The notes beneath the pieces are model-generated. The model did no database searches, was not told where the DNA came from, and was given only the letters and a program-made list of their open reading frames with translations. The position numbers and the translations under genes are program-made. Positions 44,233-52,893 of a stretch of 64,000 nt of DNA are shown piece by piece. The stretch comes from Paenibacillus sp. 481 (GTDB taxonomy: Bacteria; Bacillota; Bacilli; Paenibacillales; Paenibacillaceae), in assembly GCF_021223605.1 (NCBI RefSeq), contig NZ_CP075175.1, forward strand, positions 4,729,501-4,793,500, given 5' to 3'. Position 1 is the first letter of the stretch. Each line of letters begins with the position of its first letter.

Positions 44233-46929
44233 GTGACGAAAAAAACGGTACCCCGATCTACTCGGGGCTCTGCGAATACGAGAGAGAAACCTAAGAAACG
44301 AAATAATAAATGGTCTTGGAAAAAGTCCTTTTGGATTATGTTCTTTACAGCTGCATTTGCTGTATTTTGTGCCGTTGGTGGTTACTTATATGTATTGTTA
44401 AACGGCGAACGCTTGATGAAACAATATAAAGATGCAGATATGTTCCAAATGGCCGAAATCTCCACTATTTATGACAATAGCGGTAAAGAACTTGCTAAGC
44501 TTGGCCATGGGATTGAAAATCGGGAAATTGTCGAGGCGGCAGATATTCCAAAAAAAGTGCGCGATGCCTTTATCGCGACAGAAGACCGACGCTTTTATGA
44601 ACACCAAGGTGTTGATTTGTGGTCGATCGGTCGAGCGATGGTTAAGGATATTATGGCGCGCAGCCTCGTCGAAGGCGGTAGTACGATTACGCAGCAGCTA
44701 GCGAAAAATATGTTCTTAACGAGCGATAAGACGTTTTTCCGTAAAGCGACGGAAGTGTCGATATCGTTAGCGCTTGAGAATCATTTTACGAAAGAAGAAA
44801 TCTTGACGATGTATTTGAACCGAATTTATTTCGGTAAAGGTGCATATGGCATCAAGGCGGCTTCGATTAAGTATTTTGGGAAAGAAGACTTGAATGATCT
44901 TCAGACGTGGGAAATTGCAACGTTGGCTGCCATTCCAAAGGCACCAACGCACTATAACCCGATCAACAATCCAGATAAGTCGAAGGATCGGCGTGCAGTT
45001 ATTTTGCAACTGATGAAAGATCAAGGTTTTATAACAGCGGCCGCGGCGAAAGAAGCAGCGGAAGTCAATTATGAGCACGAAGAAAAGAAATCTACGAATA
45101 AAAAAGTAGACACCACTCCCTATCAATCCTTTATTGATTATATGGTTGAGGAAGCGGTCGATAAAACGAACTTATCTGAAGATCAGCTGTATCGTGGTGG
45201 TTATCACATTTACACGACGATGGATGCTGATGCACAGCGTATCATGTTCGAAGCGTTTAACGACGACAGCATGTTTGAAAAGAGTAAAGATGAAATCAAG
45301 GCTCAAGGAGCCATGGTCATCACCGATCATGCGGATGGTTCGGTCGTAGCCATGATGGGTGGACGTGATTATGAGCGCAAAGGGTTGAATCGTGCTACTG
45401 TTGCGCGTCAGCCGGGCTCATCGATGAAACCTATCGTTTCGTTTGCTCCAGCATTGGAAACAGGGCAATACTTCCCTTGGTCCTCGCTAAGCAACAAGAA
45501 AGAATGCTTTGGCAGTTACTGTCCAAGCAACATCGGTCAGCGCTATACAGGTTCGATGGATATGGCGTCAGCGGTAAAGCGTTCGGTTAACATGCCAGCA
45601 GTATGGCTGTTGAATGAGATCGGTTTAGCTAAAGGGTTTGAGTTCGCTCAGAACTTAGGTATCCCTCTGAAAAAAGAAGAGGATTACAATCTGTCGATCT
45701 CCTTGGGCGGTATGTCGCGTGGTGTGTCGCCGCTTAATATGGCGCAAGCGTATAACGCTTTTGCCAATGGTGGTGATTTCTTCCCGTCATACAGTATTAC
45801 AAAAATAGAAGATCGTAATCATAAAGAGTTCTATGCATACAAAGTTCCGGAAGGAAAGCAAGTGATGAGTGAACAAACGGCTCATTATATGACGGAAATG
45901 ATGCAAGATGTCGTGACGGGCGGTACGGGTAGAGATGCACGTATTCGTAACCGTGAGGTTGCGGGTAAGACAGGTTCGACGCAGCATGCCGTTCCGGGCT
46001 ATAACGGACCGGGTAATCGTGATGTTTGGTTTGTTGGCTATACGCCAGAATGGACAGCTGCTGTGTGGATGGGTTATGACAAGACCGATCGTAACCATGT
46101 GTTAAAAACGAGTAGTGACCAAACGGCACGCATGTTTAGTAAGGTAATGTCTGAGGCGCTTAGTAAAAAGAAAAAAGGCAGCTTTAAAACGCCAAGCAAC
46201 ATTAAAGAAAAACCGAAGCCGGTGCAAGCTGTATCTGGGCTGAGTGCATCTTACTCGGAAAATACAAAGACGGTAGCACTGTCGTGGAAAGCCGTGAGCG
46301 AGGGCGATGCTTCGTACAACGTGTATCGGAAATCGTCTAAAGACAGCGCATATACGAAATTGTTGAGCGGCCTCAAAGAAACGAACGCTGAGGATATCGG
46401 TGTCTTTGCAGGTGAGTCGTATCAATATTATGTGACAGCTAACGTGGGTGAGAAGAAGGAAGAGACACCGAGATCGAATGAGGTGACGGTTGCAATTGCA
46501 GTGGAAGAGCCGATTGAACCGCCTGTAGATCCGGTCCAACCTCCAACTACTGACCCAACAAATCCAGATGTACCGACCGATCCGACGAATCCTGACAATG
46601 GTGGCGGTGTCACACCAGGTGGAGGAGAAGACGGCTCCGAGGGCGAAGGAACGGATCAAGGAGAAGGTCAGGGACAAGGGCAGGGGCAGAACCCGGACGG
46701 CAGTACGGGGGAGATAACGCCGAATCCTGGATCTGGTGAAGGAAATTCCTCAAACGGTGATGGAAGCATAAATGGCTTCAGCAACGGCGGTGGAAATGGT
46801 AACGGTAATGGTAATGGCAACGGAAATAGTAACGGTAATGGAAACGGCAATGGCAACAATGGTGCTGACAATCGTAACAATAATGGTCAAGGCAATACTC
46901 CCAACAACAATGGGAATAACGGTACGTAA
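44233..46929 (+). CDS. Class A penicillin-binding protein (PBP1A family) with FN3 domain
   Basis: This 898-residue bifunctional peptidoglycan synthase has a basic cytoplasmic tail, one membrane anchor (about residues 33-55) and a GT51 glycosyltransferase domain (ATEDRRFYEHQGVD, GGSTITQQLAKN). The transpeptidase follows, with SSMK (active Ser, near residue 396), SVN and KTGS (near 578). A fibronectin type III domain (about 660-755) comes next, then a Pro-rich spacer and a Gly/Asn-repeat tail. The start is GTG 44233 after GGGAG. The tail probably threads through the wall. Confidence 0.94.
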   Translation: MTKKTVPRSTRGSANTREKPKKRNNKWSWKKSFWIMFFTAAFAVFCAVGGYLYVLLNGERLMKQYKDADMFQMAEISTIYDNSGKELAKLGHGIENREIVEAADIPKKVRDAFIATEDRRFYEHQGVDLWSIGRAMVKDIMARSLVEGGSTITQQLAKNMFLTSDKTFFRKATEVSISLALENHFTKEEILTMYLNRIYFGKGAYGIKAASIKYFGKEDLNDLQTWEIATLAAIPKAPTHYNPINNPDKSKDRRAVILQLMKDQGFITAAAAKEAAEVNYEHEEKKSTNKKVDTTPYQSFIDYMVEEAVDKTNLSEDQLYRGGYHIYTTMDADAQRIMFEAFNDDSMFEKSKDEIKAQGAMVITDHADGSVVAMMGGRDYERKGLNRATVARQPGSSMKPIVSFAPALETGQYFPWSSLSNKKECFGSYCPSNIGQRYTGSMDMASAVKRSVNMPAVWLLNEIGLAKGFEFAQNLGIPLKKEEDYNLSISLGGMSRGVSPLNMAQAYNAFANGGDFFPSYSITKIEDRNHKEFYAYKVPEGKQVMSEQTAHYMTEMMQDVVTGGTGRDARIRNREVAGKTGSTQHAVPGYNGPGNRDVWFVGYTPEWTAAVWMGYDKTDRNHVLKTSSDQTARMFSKVMSEALSKKKKGSFKTPSNIKEKPKPVQAVSGLSASYSENTKTVALSWKAVSEGDASYNVYRKSSKDSAYTKLLSGLKETNAEDIGVFAGESYQYYVTANVGEKKEETPRSNEVTVAIAVEEPIEPPVDPVQPPTTDPTNPDVPTDPTNPDNGGGVTPGGGEDGSEGEGTDQGEGQGQGQGQNPDGSTGEITPNPGSGEGNSSNGDGSINGFSNGGGNGNGNGNGNGNSNGNGNGNGNNGADNRNNNGQGNTPNNNGNNGT
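46790..46860 (+). repeat. Hexanucleotide repeats coding for a Gly-Asn tail
   Basis: About a dozen copies of GGnAAy (GGTAAC, GGTAAT, GGCAAC, GGAAAC) encode alternating Gly-Asn at the C-terminus of the PBP. Third-base variation shows selection on the peptide or an old expansion. Confidence 0.75.
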
Positions 46930-46973
46930 ATAGAATATAACGCAGTACAATAAATGCTCAGTTGAGGAGTTAG

Positions 46974-47711
46974 ATGGTAATGAAACGTATGATGAAACGT
47001 AGCAGTATGTTGCTGTTGTTGACTATAATTGCTGTTAGTTTGCTATCAGCTTGCGGTGATAAGCCGCAAGCTGAACAAACACCGGGTGGAGCTGTAGCCA
47101 ACGAGCAGGGTAAGACTGGTTCCAGCACCGAACAACCATCAAGTAATAGCAAGGACAGCTCATCCAAGCCTACAAAGTCTTGGAGTGAACCACCGAAAAT
47201 GGTGATTGATCCGACTAAAAATTATGTGGCAAAAGTGAAGACGAATAAGGGTGAATTTTCGATTGAGCTATTTGCGAAGGAACAGCCGCAAACGGTGAAC
47301 AATTTCGTCTTTTTAGCAAATGAGAAGTTTTATGATGGCGTAACGTTCCATCGCATTATTGAATCCTTTATGGTGCAAACAGGGGACCCGCTCGGAACAG
47401 GTGCTGGCGGCCCTGGCTATACGATTAAAGATGAGTATAATGTGAAGCGTTCGTATGAGCCAGGTGTTGTTGCAATGGCGCGTACGATGGCGCCAGACAG
47501 CGCAGGTAGCCAGTTCTTTATTTGCACAGGAGCAGACGCAGCAGGTCTAGATCAAAATCCGACGTATGCGATTTTCGGCAAAATAAAAGACGGTATGGAT
47601 ATCGTGACGAGCATCGCCAAAACGCCAGTGGAATCTAATCCAGATACAGGTGAGGTAAGTAAACCTGCATCGGAAATAAAAATTGAATCTGTAACGATTG
47701 AAACAACGTAA
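46974..47711 (+). CDS. Cyclophilin-type peptidyl-prolyl isomerase lipoprotein
   Basis: This 245-residue lipoprotein (signal ending in LSAC near residue 27) has a Ser/Lys-rich linker and a cyclophilin domain: NNFVFLANEKFYDGVTFHRI, FMVQTGDPLGTG, GVVAMARTM, SAGSQFFICT. It isomerises prolyl bonds in exported proteins outside the membrane. GAGGAG precedes ATG 46974; ATG 46980 is equally possible. It may be co-transcribed with the PBP gene 44 bp upstream. Confidence 0.9.
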   Translation: MVMKRMMKRSSMLLLLTIIAVSLLSACGDKPQAEQTPGGAVANEQGKTGSSTEQPSSNSKDSSSKPTKSWSEPPKMVIDPTKNYVAKVKTNKGEFSIELFAKEQPQTVNNFVFLANEKFYDGVTFHRIIESFMVQTGDPLGTGAGGPGYTIKDEYNVKRSYEPGVVAMARTMAPDSAGSQFFICTGADAAGLDQNPTYAIFGKIKDGMDIVTSIAKTPVESNPDTGEVSKPASEIKIESVTIETT

Positions 47712-47787
47712 TAGAACGAAGATGAATGCGTGCAATTTATATATTGCGCGCATTTTTCATAGGCAAATACGGGAGGGATCAGATACA

Positions 47788-48468
47788 GTGGGTAGCGGTA
47801 TAGAACAGCAGCGAACGAGTAGCGAATCAACAGTAAACATAGAGAGTGCGTTACATGCGAAGCAACGCTCTAAGCCTTGGCTCAAGCGACTGCTGTCGAT
47901 TGGTGGCAGCTTACTATTTTCAGCAATCATTTGGTTGTCATTTACACAATGGAAAATAGCTCAAGAAGGTGGGCCTTATAAGACTACTCACGCCGATGTT
48001 GGAATCGTGCTAGGAGCCTCCTTATGGGGAGATGAGCCAAGTCCTGGGCTGAAAGAAAGACTCGACTATACGCTTCAACTCTACGAGAGTGGTCGTTTTA
48101 AGAACATTATTGTCACAGGTGGTTTGGATACACCGCAATCACGATTGAGTGAGGCAGAAGGAATGGCCGCTTATTTAATAAAGAAGGGTATTCCAGAAGA
48201 TCGAATCTGGTTGGAAAAGAAATCTACCAGCACATTAGAGAATTTGAAGTTTAGTCAACCTTTCCTTGAACAACAAGGATGGAGCAGCGCTACCATAGTG
48301 ACGCACGATTTTCACGCAACTCGAGCTTATGAAATCGCTACTTCGTTAGGTTATGCTCATCCAACCGTTGAATCGACGGAAAGTCGCGTGCTTTCTACCG
48401 TATGGCATTTTTCGCGTGAGTCGCTAGCCTATACGAAGTGGAAATGGGACCAGCTGTGGCTTATGTAA
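47788..48468 (+). CDS. YdcF/SanA-like DUF218 membrane protein
   Basis: The product has 226 residues. One membrane anchor (about residues 35-55) is followed by an extracytoplasmic DUF218 domain: HADVGIVLGASLWGDEPSPG, IIVTGGLDTPQSRLSEAEGM, RIWLEKKSTSTLENL and VTHDFHATRAY. Related SanA/YdcF proteins act in envelope integrity; the enzymatic role is unknown. I start at GTG 47788 because GGGAGGGA lies nine bases upstream; the longer frame overlaps the isomerase gene. Confidence 0.82.
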   Translation: MGSGIEQQRTSSESTVNIESALHAKQRSKPWLKRLLSIGGSLLFSAIIWLSFTQWKIAQEGGPYKTTHADVGIVLGASLWGDEPSPGLKERLDYTLQLYESGRFKNIIVTGGLDTPQSRLSEAEGMAAYLIKKGIPEDRIWLEKKSTSTLENLKFSQPFLEQQGWSSATIVTHDFHATRAYEIATSLGYAHPTVESTESRVLSTVWHFSRESLAYTKWKWDQLWLM

Positions 48469-48508
48469 TCTGCTAATAACCTGTACCTTGCTTGAATACA
48501 TATGATTG

Positions 48509-48537
48509 CATAGCGAGAGCGAGCTCTAACATACACA
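48509..48537 (+). promoter_or_regulatory. Possible sigma-E promoter of spoVK
   Basis: GCATAGC (5 of 7 to KMATATT) and CATACACA (7 of 8 to CATACAmT) are 14 bp apart, about 40 bp before the spoVK start. Bacillus spoVK is sigma-E dependent. Confidence 0.4.
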
Positions 48538-48576
48538 CATTCATTGCTCACTTACAAACTTTGGTGGGAAGTGATT

Positions 48577-49569
48577 ATGATGGGAAATGATAACCGTTCG
48601 ATTACAACGCAAGACCGAAAAATAAGCATCGTGTTCAATACGACTACTGACAAGCAGGAACGCTATTTGGATGTACCCTTAACCGAAAGCAAGAGTCATG
48701 ATGATAACAGTGATGAGACTTTGGAAATTTTCAGCGAACTTGATGAAATGATCGGGCTGGAGGAAGTAAAAGAAATCATTTTTCAAATATACGCCATGCT
48801 AAAAATACAAAAAATTCGTAAAGAAGAAGGGCTGCAAGTTAACTCGCATGTGTATCATATGATGTTCAAGGGAAACCCCGGTACGGGAAAAACAACGGTA
48901 GCAAGAATCATTGGAAAGCTATTCAGAAGTATGGGGTTACTGTCAAAAGGACATTTGCTTGAGGTTGAGCGTGCAGATTTAGTAGGCGAATATATTGGAC
49001 ATACAGCACAGAAAACGCGTGATTTAATTAAAAAAGCGCTTGGTGGCGTGCTGTTTATTGACGAAGCGTACAGCTTAGCTCGCGGTGGGGAAAAGGATTT
49101 TGGTAAAGAAGCTATAGATTGCCTTGTAAAAGGTATGGAGGATTTTCGTAATGAGTTCATCTTAATATTAGCAGGGTATCCGAGTGAGATGGATGATTTT
49201 TTGAGCAGCAACTCGGGGCTTCCTTCTCGTTTTCCGATGCATGTAGAATTTCCTGATTATAGTGTGGATGAATTACTGAAAATCACGTATAAGATGGCTT
49301 TTGAGAGGGAGTATATTATACTGCCTGAAGCGGTAGCTAAAATTAAAGAGCTTATCTCCAAAGAAAAAACAATAAACTTTAATTTTAGTAACGCTCGATA
49401 TGTAAGAAATATACTTGAAAGAGCGATGCGTAATCAGGCAGTTAGATTGGTTAAAAATCACAAAGGGAAAATGACGCATAATAATTTAAAAAATCTTGTT
49501 TATGAAGATTTTTTGTTTTACACCAAGCAAGATGCGTATGAAGCACAAGATGCTTTTAATACTTTGTGA
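48577..49569 (+). CDS. spoVK: Stage V sporulation protein K (AAA+ ATPase)
   Basis: This 330-residue CbxX/CfxQ-family AAA+ ATPase has Walker A GNPGTGKTTVARI, VGEYIGHTAQKTRD, Walker B GVLFIDEAYSLARGG, and FPDYSVDELL. SpoVK is needed for spore maturation in the mother cell. Gene order (after hfq and the PBP region, before hflX-ynbB-glnRA) supports the symbol. GGGAAGTGA precedes the start. Its normal neighbour hflX is displaced by about 10.7 kb of accessory DNA. Confidence 0.9.
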   Translation: MMGNDNRSITTQDRKISIVFNTTTDKQERYLDVPLTESKSHDDNSDETLEIFSELDEMIGLEEVKEIIFQIYAMLKIQKIRKEEGLQVNSHVYHMMFKGNPGTGKTTVARIIGKLFRSMGLLSKGHLLEVERADLVGEYIGHTAQKTRDLIKKALGGVLFIDEAYSLARGGEKDFGKEAIDCLVKGMEDFRNEFILILAGYPSEMDDFLSSNSGLPSRFPMHVEFPDYSVDELLKITYKMAFEREYIILPEAVAKIKELISKEKTINFNFSNARYVRNILERAMRNQAVRLVKNHKGKMTHNNLKNLVYEDFLFYTKQDAYEAQDAFNTL

Positions 49570-49676
49570 AGCGTACCTAAAAACTACTTTTAAATGACTT
49601 AGAAGTGCCTTCAAGCTCGTCTAATGTCAAATAGCAGGGATGCCTTGTATGGATTGAACAAGGTATTCCTGTTTTT

Positions 49677-49988
49677 TTGTATGATAAAGAGCATAAGGCG
49701 ATAAGTAAAGATTCTCGTGTATACAATAAAACGCGCGAACAGCTTGATGGAATTGCTTCTAAAAGTGTTGATTGTAGTAAATGTACGGCTGAACCAAAAG
49801 AAACACTTATCAAACACTCTCCAAAGTCGTTAGTTATTACTTTCTCGAAAGAACAAATGTTGTTTGGGGACCAAGGGACTACTTTAATTGTATTTCTTAA
49901 TGAAAAGCAGAAGATTGGATTTGGAGATAACAATCTTAAATTATATGAGGTAGAAGAGGTAGGAGTTAAAACCCTCATAAGCTACTAA
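49677..49988 (+). CDS. Orphan fragment or small hypothetical protein
   Basis: The frame encodes about 103 residues (YDKEHKAISKDSRVYN, SVDCSKCTAEPKETLI, GDNNLKLYEVEEVGVKTL) and is open back to 49635 (IEQGIPVFLYDK). There is no ATG or ribosome site, so it looks like the 3' part of a broken gene. The composition is coding-like on this strand. I do not recognise the family. A short piece of the same kind (QQGIPV) recurs near 57680. Confidence 0.4.
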   Translation: MYDKEHKAISKDSRVYNKTREQLDGIASKSVDCSKCTAEPKETLIKHSPKSLVITFSKEQMLFGDQGTTLIVFLNEKQKIGFGDNNLKLYEVEEVGVKTLISY

Positions 49989-50073
49989 ATGAAGGAGTCT
50001 AATTATTTTTAATTGGAACTACAGCAAGGGCTGTATTGATAATTCTGGATGATGGTTGGACTGTAAGTACTAC

Positions 50074-50382
50074 TTATAAAAAAAGAGTATCAGAAGTATT
50101 TCCGACTGGTAATTGAGCTATGGCAGTGTTTTCATCTACTAATATGAGGTTTCTAAATTTCGGTGCAAAAATCTTTTTCCCATGTGCATTAAAGAGACCA
50201 AAATGTAAACTTCCTATCTTCTTTACCTTAAAGAATTTACGTAAAAGTTCTATATGAGCCCAATCCCTTTTTATTAGGGTTCCCAGTAGTATTCTTTTGA
50301 TGTACCACACGTGTATGTAGATGTGCTGGGTCTGGTGAATAGTAATAGTGAAAAAACAATCACTACTAACTTTTTTAAGCAT
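50074..50382 (-). pseudogene. Small secreted-protein gene with N-terminal frameshift
   Basis: From an ATG with an AGAGAGGAAG ribosome site, MLKK is followed in this frame by an odd sequence. One base over, the same DNA reads LVVIVFSLLLFTRPSTS, a typical signal peptide. The remainder (RKFFKVKKIGSLHFGLFNAH, NLILVDENTAIAQLPVGN) is in the first frame. This suggests an indel in a run of A residues and a compensating break further on. The function is unknown. Confidence 0.4.
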
Positions 50383-50596
50383 ATTAAATCTTCCTCTCTG
50401 TTGTGTAAATCACATTAAACTATAGTTCAATTAATGGAAATCTAACAGGAGAATGATTATGTGCAATTGTAATATTGTGGTGGGTGAGGACACTGTAAAT
50501 GTTCCGAAAATAGTAGGCCCACTATTCATATATACAAAAAGAAAATATTGGAATACAATTAAGTGATAATGGATGTGATTGGAGTGGACTGAGAGT

Positions 50597-52609
50597 ATGA
50601 AGAAAATTCAGATCTCTACTAAAGGGATAAAAAAGTCACTTAAAAAATACACATACTTACAATCGATTTCTGAATATATTTGGAACGGTTTTGATGCGAA
50701 AGCAACAACAGTTGAGCTTCAAACAAATCAAAACGAATTTGGTTCTATTAACGAAATACGAATTGCTGATAATGGGTATGGAATAAAGATTCAAGATCTC
50801 GAGGGGAAATTCACACCTTTCTTTGAGTCTGATAAATCAATTGATCCTACTCTTCGAATAAGAAAAATGCTATCCACTACTCATGGAAAAAATGGTATAG
50901 GACGGTTGACATTTCATCGTTTTTGTTCCGAAGCCGAGTGGATAACCGTTTTTGAAGATGAATCAGTAAATAAAAAATACTCGATACATATAAAGGGAAA
51001 CAGTCTTGACACATACAGCATAACCGACCCTGATATAGTGGAAGAGGATTGCGGTACATGCGTTATTCTTAAAGGGATTTACGAGACAAGCATTAATATA
51101 GTTGAAATAAAAAAATTTCTTTGTCGTGAATTTGGATGGTATTTAGAATTGTACTCAGGTCAACAATATAAGATTAAAATAAATGGGAAACTCTTAGATT
51201 ACAATAGCATTATAGGTGAAATTGAATATAATGAGTTTGATTTCCCTCAGAAGGATAATTCGTTTACTATTAAATATGTGCGTTGGAACGAGAAGTTGAA
51301 TCACGAATACTCGAAATATTACTTTATTGATTCAAACAATAATGAGAAACATAAAACAAACACAAAATTTAACAATAAAGGCGATTCATTTTACCATAGT
51401 GTATATATTAAAAGTCATATTTTTGATGATTTTGCGTCCGGCGATATTCAAGAAGGGGAACAAATGCTTTTTGGTTACAGTATTGAATCAGATGAATATA
51501 AATTTATGATCGAGAAACTGACTGATTATCTTAGAAATAAAAGAAAACCTTTCTTAATAAAATACACTGATATTATTATTCAAGATTTCAAGGCTGTAAA
51601 AGCGTTTCCGGAGTACGGAGAAAATCCATGGGATGAAGTCCGTAGGGAAGAACTTGAGAATTTAGTTCGAGAGTTGTACCAAGTGGAACCTAAAATCTTT
51701 GCTAAAATGAATGTTGAACAGAAAAAAACATTTGTTCGCTTTCTCGATCTAATTATGGATGCAGGGGAGCGAGAAAAGCTCTTCGATATTCTTAATGGCA
51801 TTGTTGAGTTAGATAGTACGGAGCGAAAAGAGCTAACAGAAATGCTAAAGACTAATCACTTATCAAGTGTTATTAAAACTATTCGCTTGATACAAGATCG
51901 ATTTAAGGCAATAAATCATCTACAGGAAATGGTTTTTCGTAAGGATCTGGGAACTAATGAAGTTAATCATTTACAAAAGTTTATTGAAAAGCATTATTGG
52001 ATTTTCGGTGAACAATATCATCTTGTCACAGCAGCCGAACCTAAATTTGAAGAAGCATTGAGAAGATACGTACATTTACTAACAAATGTTGAAATTGAAG
52101 CGAAAATCGATCATCCTGATAAACTTAAAGAAATGGATATCTTTATGGTTAGAGTAGACAAACAGGTCGAAAAGATTAGCAACATTGTTGTCGAATTAAA
52201 GCATCCATCGATTAGTCTTGGTAAAAAGCAATATGATCAAGTTATTAGCTACCTACAAGTAATTCTCAGTCAACAAGAATTCAATGCATCACAAATGCAG
52301 TGGGAGTTTATTCTGATTGGAAATAAGTTTGATCAGACAGGATATATTGAACAATTGTTAGAGAACGCCGCTAACCATGGTGAACGCTCAAAGGGGCTAG
52401 TTTTTAAAACAGGAAAGTTCAAAGTTTATATAAAGACTTGGGCAGACATCTTTACCGAGTTTGAAATTAGGCATAAATATCTAGACGAAAAATTGCAACT
52501 AGAAAGGGCGAAATTAAGTGATCGTTTTGAACATGCTGGTCAAATTATTGAAAATCAAGAGAAAAACACAGCAATAATGCCAGAACAATATGTCATTCCC
52601 AGAAAATAA
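50597..52609 (+). CDS. GHKL ATPase fused to PD-(D/E)XK nuclease-like (Shedu/DUF4263-like) domain; probable defence protein
   Basis: The protein has 670 residues. The N-terminus is a GHKL ATPase: SISEYIWNGFDAKAT (N-box Glu26/Asn30), IADNGYGI, and STTHGKNGIGRLTFHRF (lid). The middle (about 200-440) is helical and unassigned. The C-terminus (about 455-650) has LQKFIEKHYWIFGEQY, MDIFMVRVDK, VVELKHPS and KKQYDQVISYLQ, the Asp...Glu-x-Lys...Gln order of Shedu-type nucleases. ATP-gated DNA cleavage is inferred. ATG 50597 lacks a strong site (GGAG 12 bases upstream). It is AT-rich, precedes the deaminase operon, and ends in its own palindromic terminator. Confidence 0.7.
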   Translation: MKKIQISTKGIKKSLKKYTYLQSISEYIWNGFDAKATTVELQTNQNEFGSINEIRIADNGYGIKIQDLEGKFTPFFESDKSIDPTLRIRKMLSTTHGKNGIGRLTFHRFCSEAEWITVFEDESVNKKYSIHIKGNSLDTYSITDPDIVEEDCGTCVILKGIYETSINIVEIKKFLCREFGWYLELYSGQQYKIKINGKLLDYNSIIGEIEYNEFDFPQKDNSFTIKYVRWNEKLNHEYSKYYFIDSNNNEKHKTNTKFNNKGDSFYHSVYIKSHIFDDFASGDIQEGEQMLFGYSIESDEYKFMIEKLTDYLRNKRKPFLIKYTDIIIQDFKAVKAFPEYGENPWDEVRREELENLVRELYQVEPKIFAKMNVEQKKTFVRFLDLIMDAGEREKLFDILNGIVELDSTERKELTEMLKTNHLSSVIKTIRLIQDRFKAINHLQEMVFRKDLGTNEVNHLQKFIEKHYWIFGEQYHLVTAAEPKFEEALRRYVHLLTNVEIEAKIDHPDKLKEMDIFMVRVDKQVEKISNIVVELKHPSISLGKKQYDQVISYLQVILSQQEFNASQMQWEFILIGNKFDQTGYIEQLLENAANHGERSKGLVFKTGKFKVYIKTWADIFTEFEIRHKYLDEKLQLERAKLSDRFEHAGQIIENQEKNTAIMPEQYVIPRK

Positions 52610-52752
52610 AGGTGCACGTATGGGCGCTGAATTTTTAACAATTATGCTCAAGCTACCAGTAGTCTTCTCGACATGAAGCCACAGGAGAATTTTTAATTAA
52701 TTGCACCATGAATGAGCTGAGATTATACCACGACTCGCCGCTCTAAATTGAT

Positions 52753-52776
52753 AAAGGCACCCAATTGGGTGCCTTT
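52753..52776 (+). terminator. 24-bp perfect palindrome, probable terminator
   Basis: AAAGGCACCCAA is followed immediately by its reverse complement, ending in GCCTTT. It lies between the GHKL/nuclease gene and the deaminase operon and could work in both directions. Confidence 0.7.
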
Positions 52777-52893
52777 AAATTCGGGTTAGACCGATACGTT
52801 GAATCCTACCATAAGCAGGGCGAATACATTTCAAAACATGATATATTATTAATTATTTTCGAATTGGTAAATTCGAAGACGGAGGATATTGTT

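Noticed and set aside
49577-49978. 133-codon minus-strand frame beside spoVK
   Set aside because: Its Ser/Cys/Leu-rich composition looks like an antisense shadow of the Lys/Glu-rich plus-strand frame.
52765-52893. N-terminal extension of the deaminase
   Set aside because: The upstream codons begin inside the terminator palindrome, and a better ribosome site exists before TTG 52894, right at the family's N-terminal boundary.
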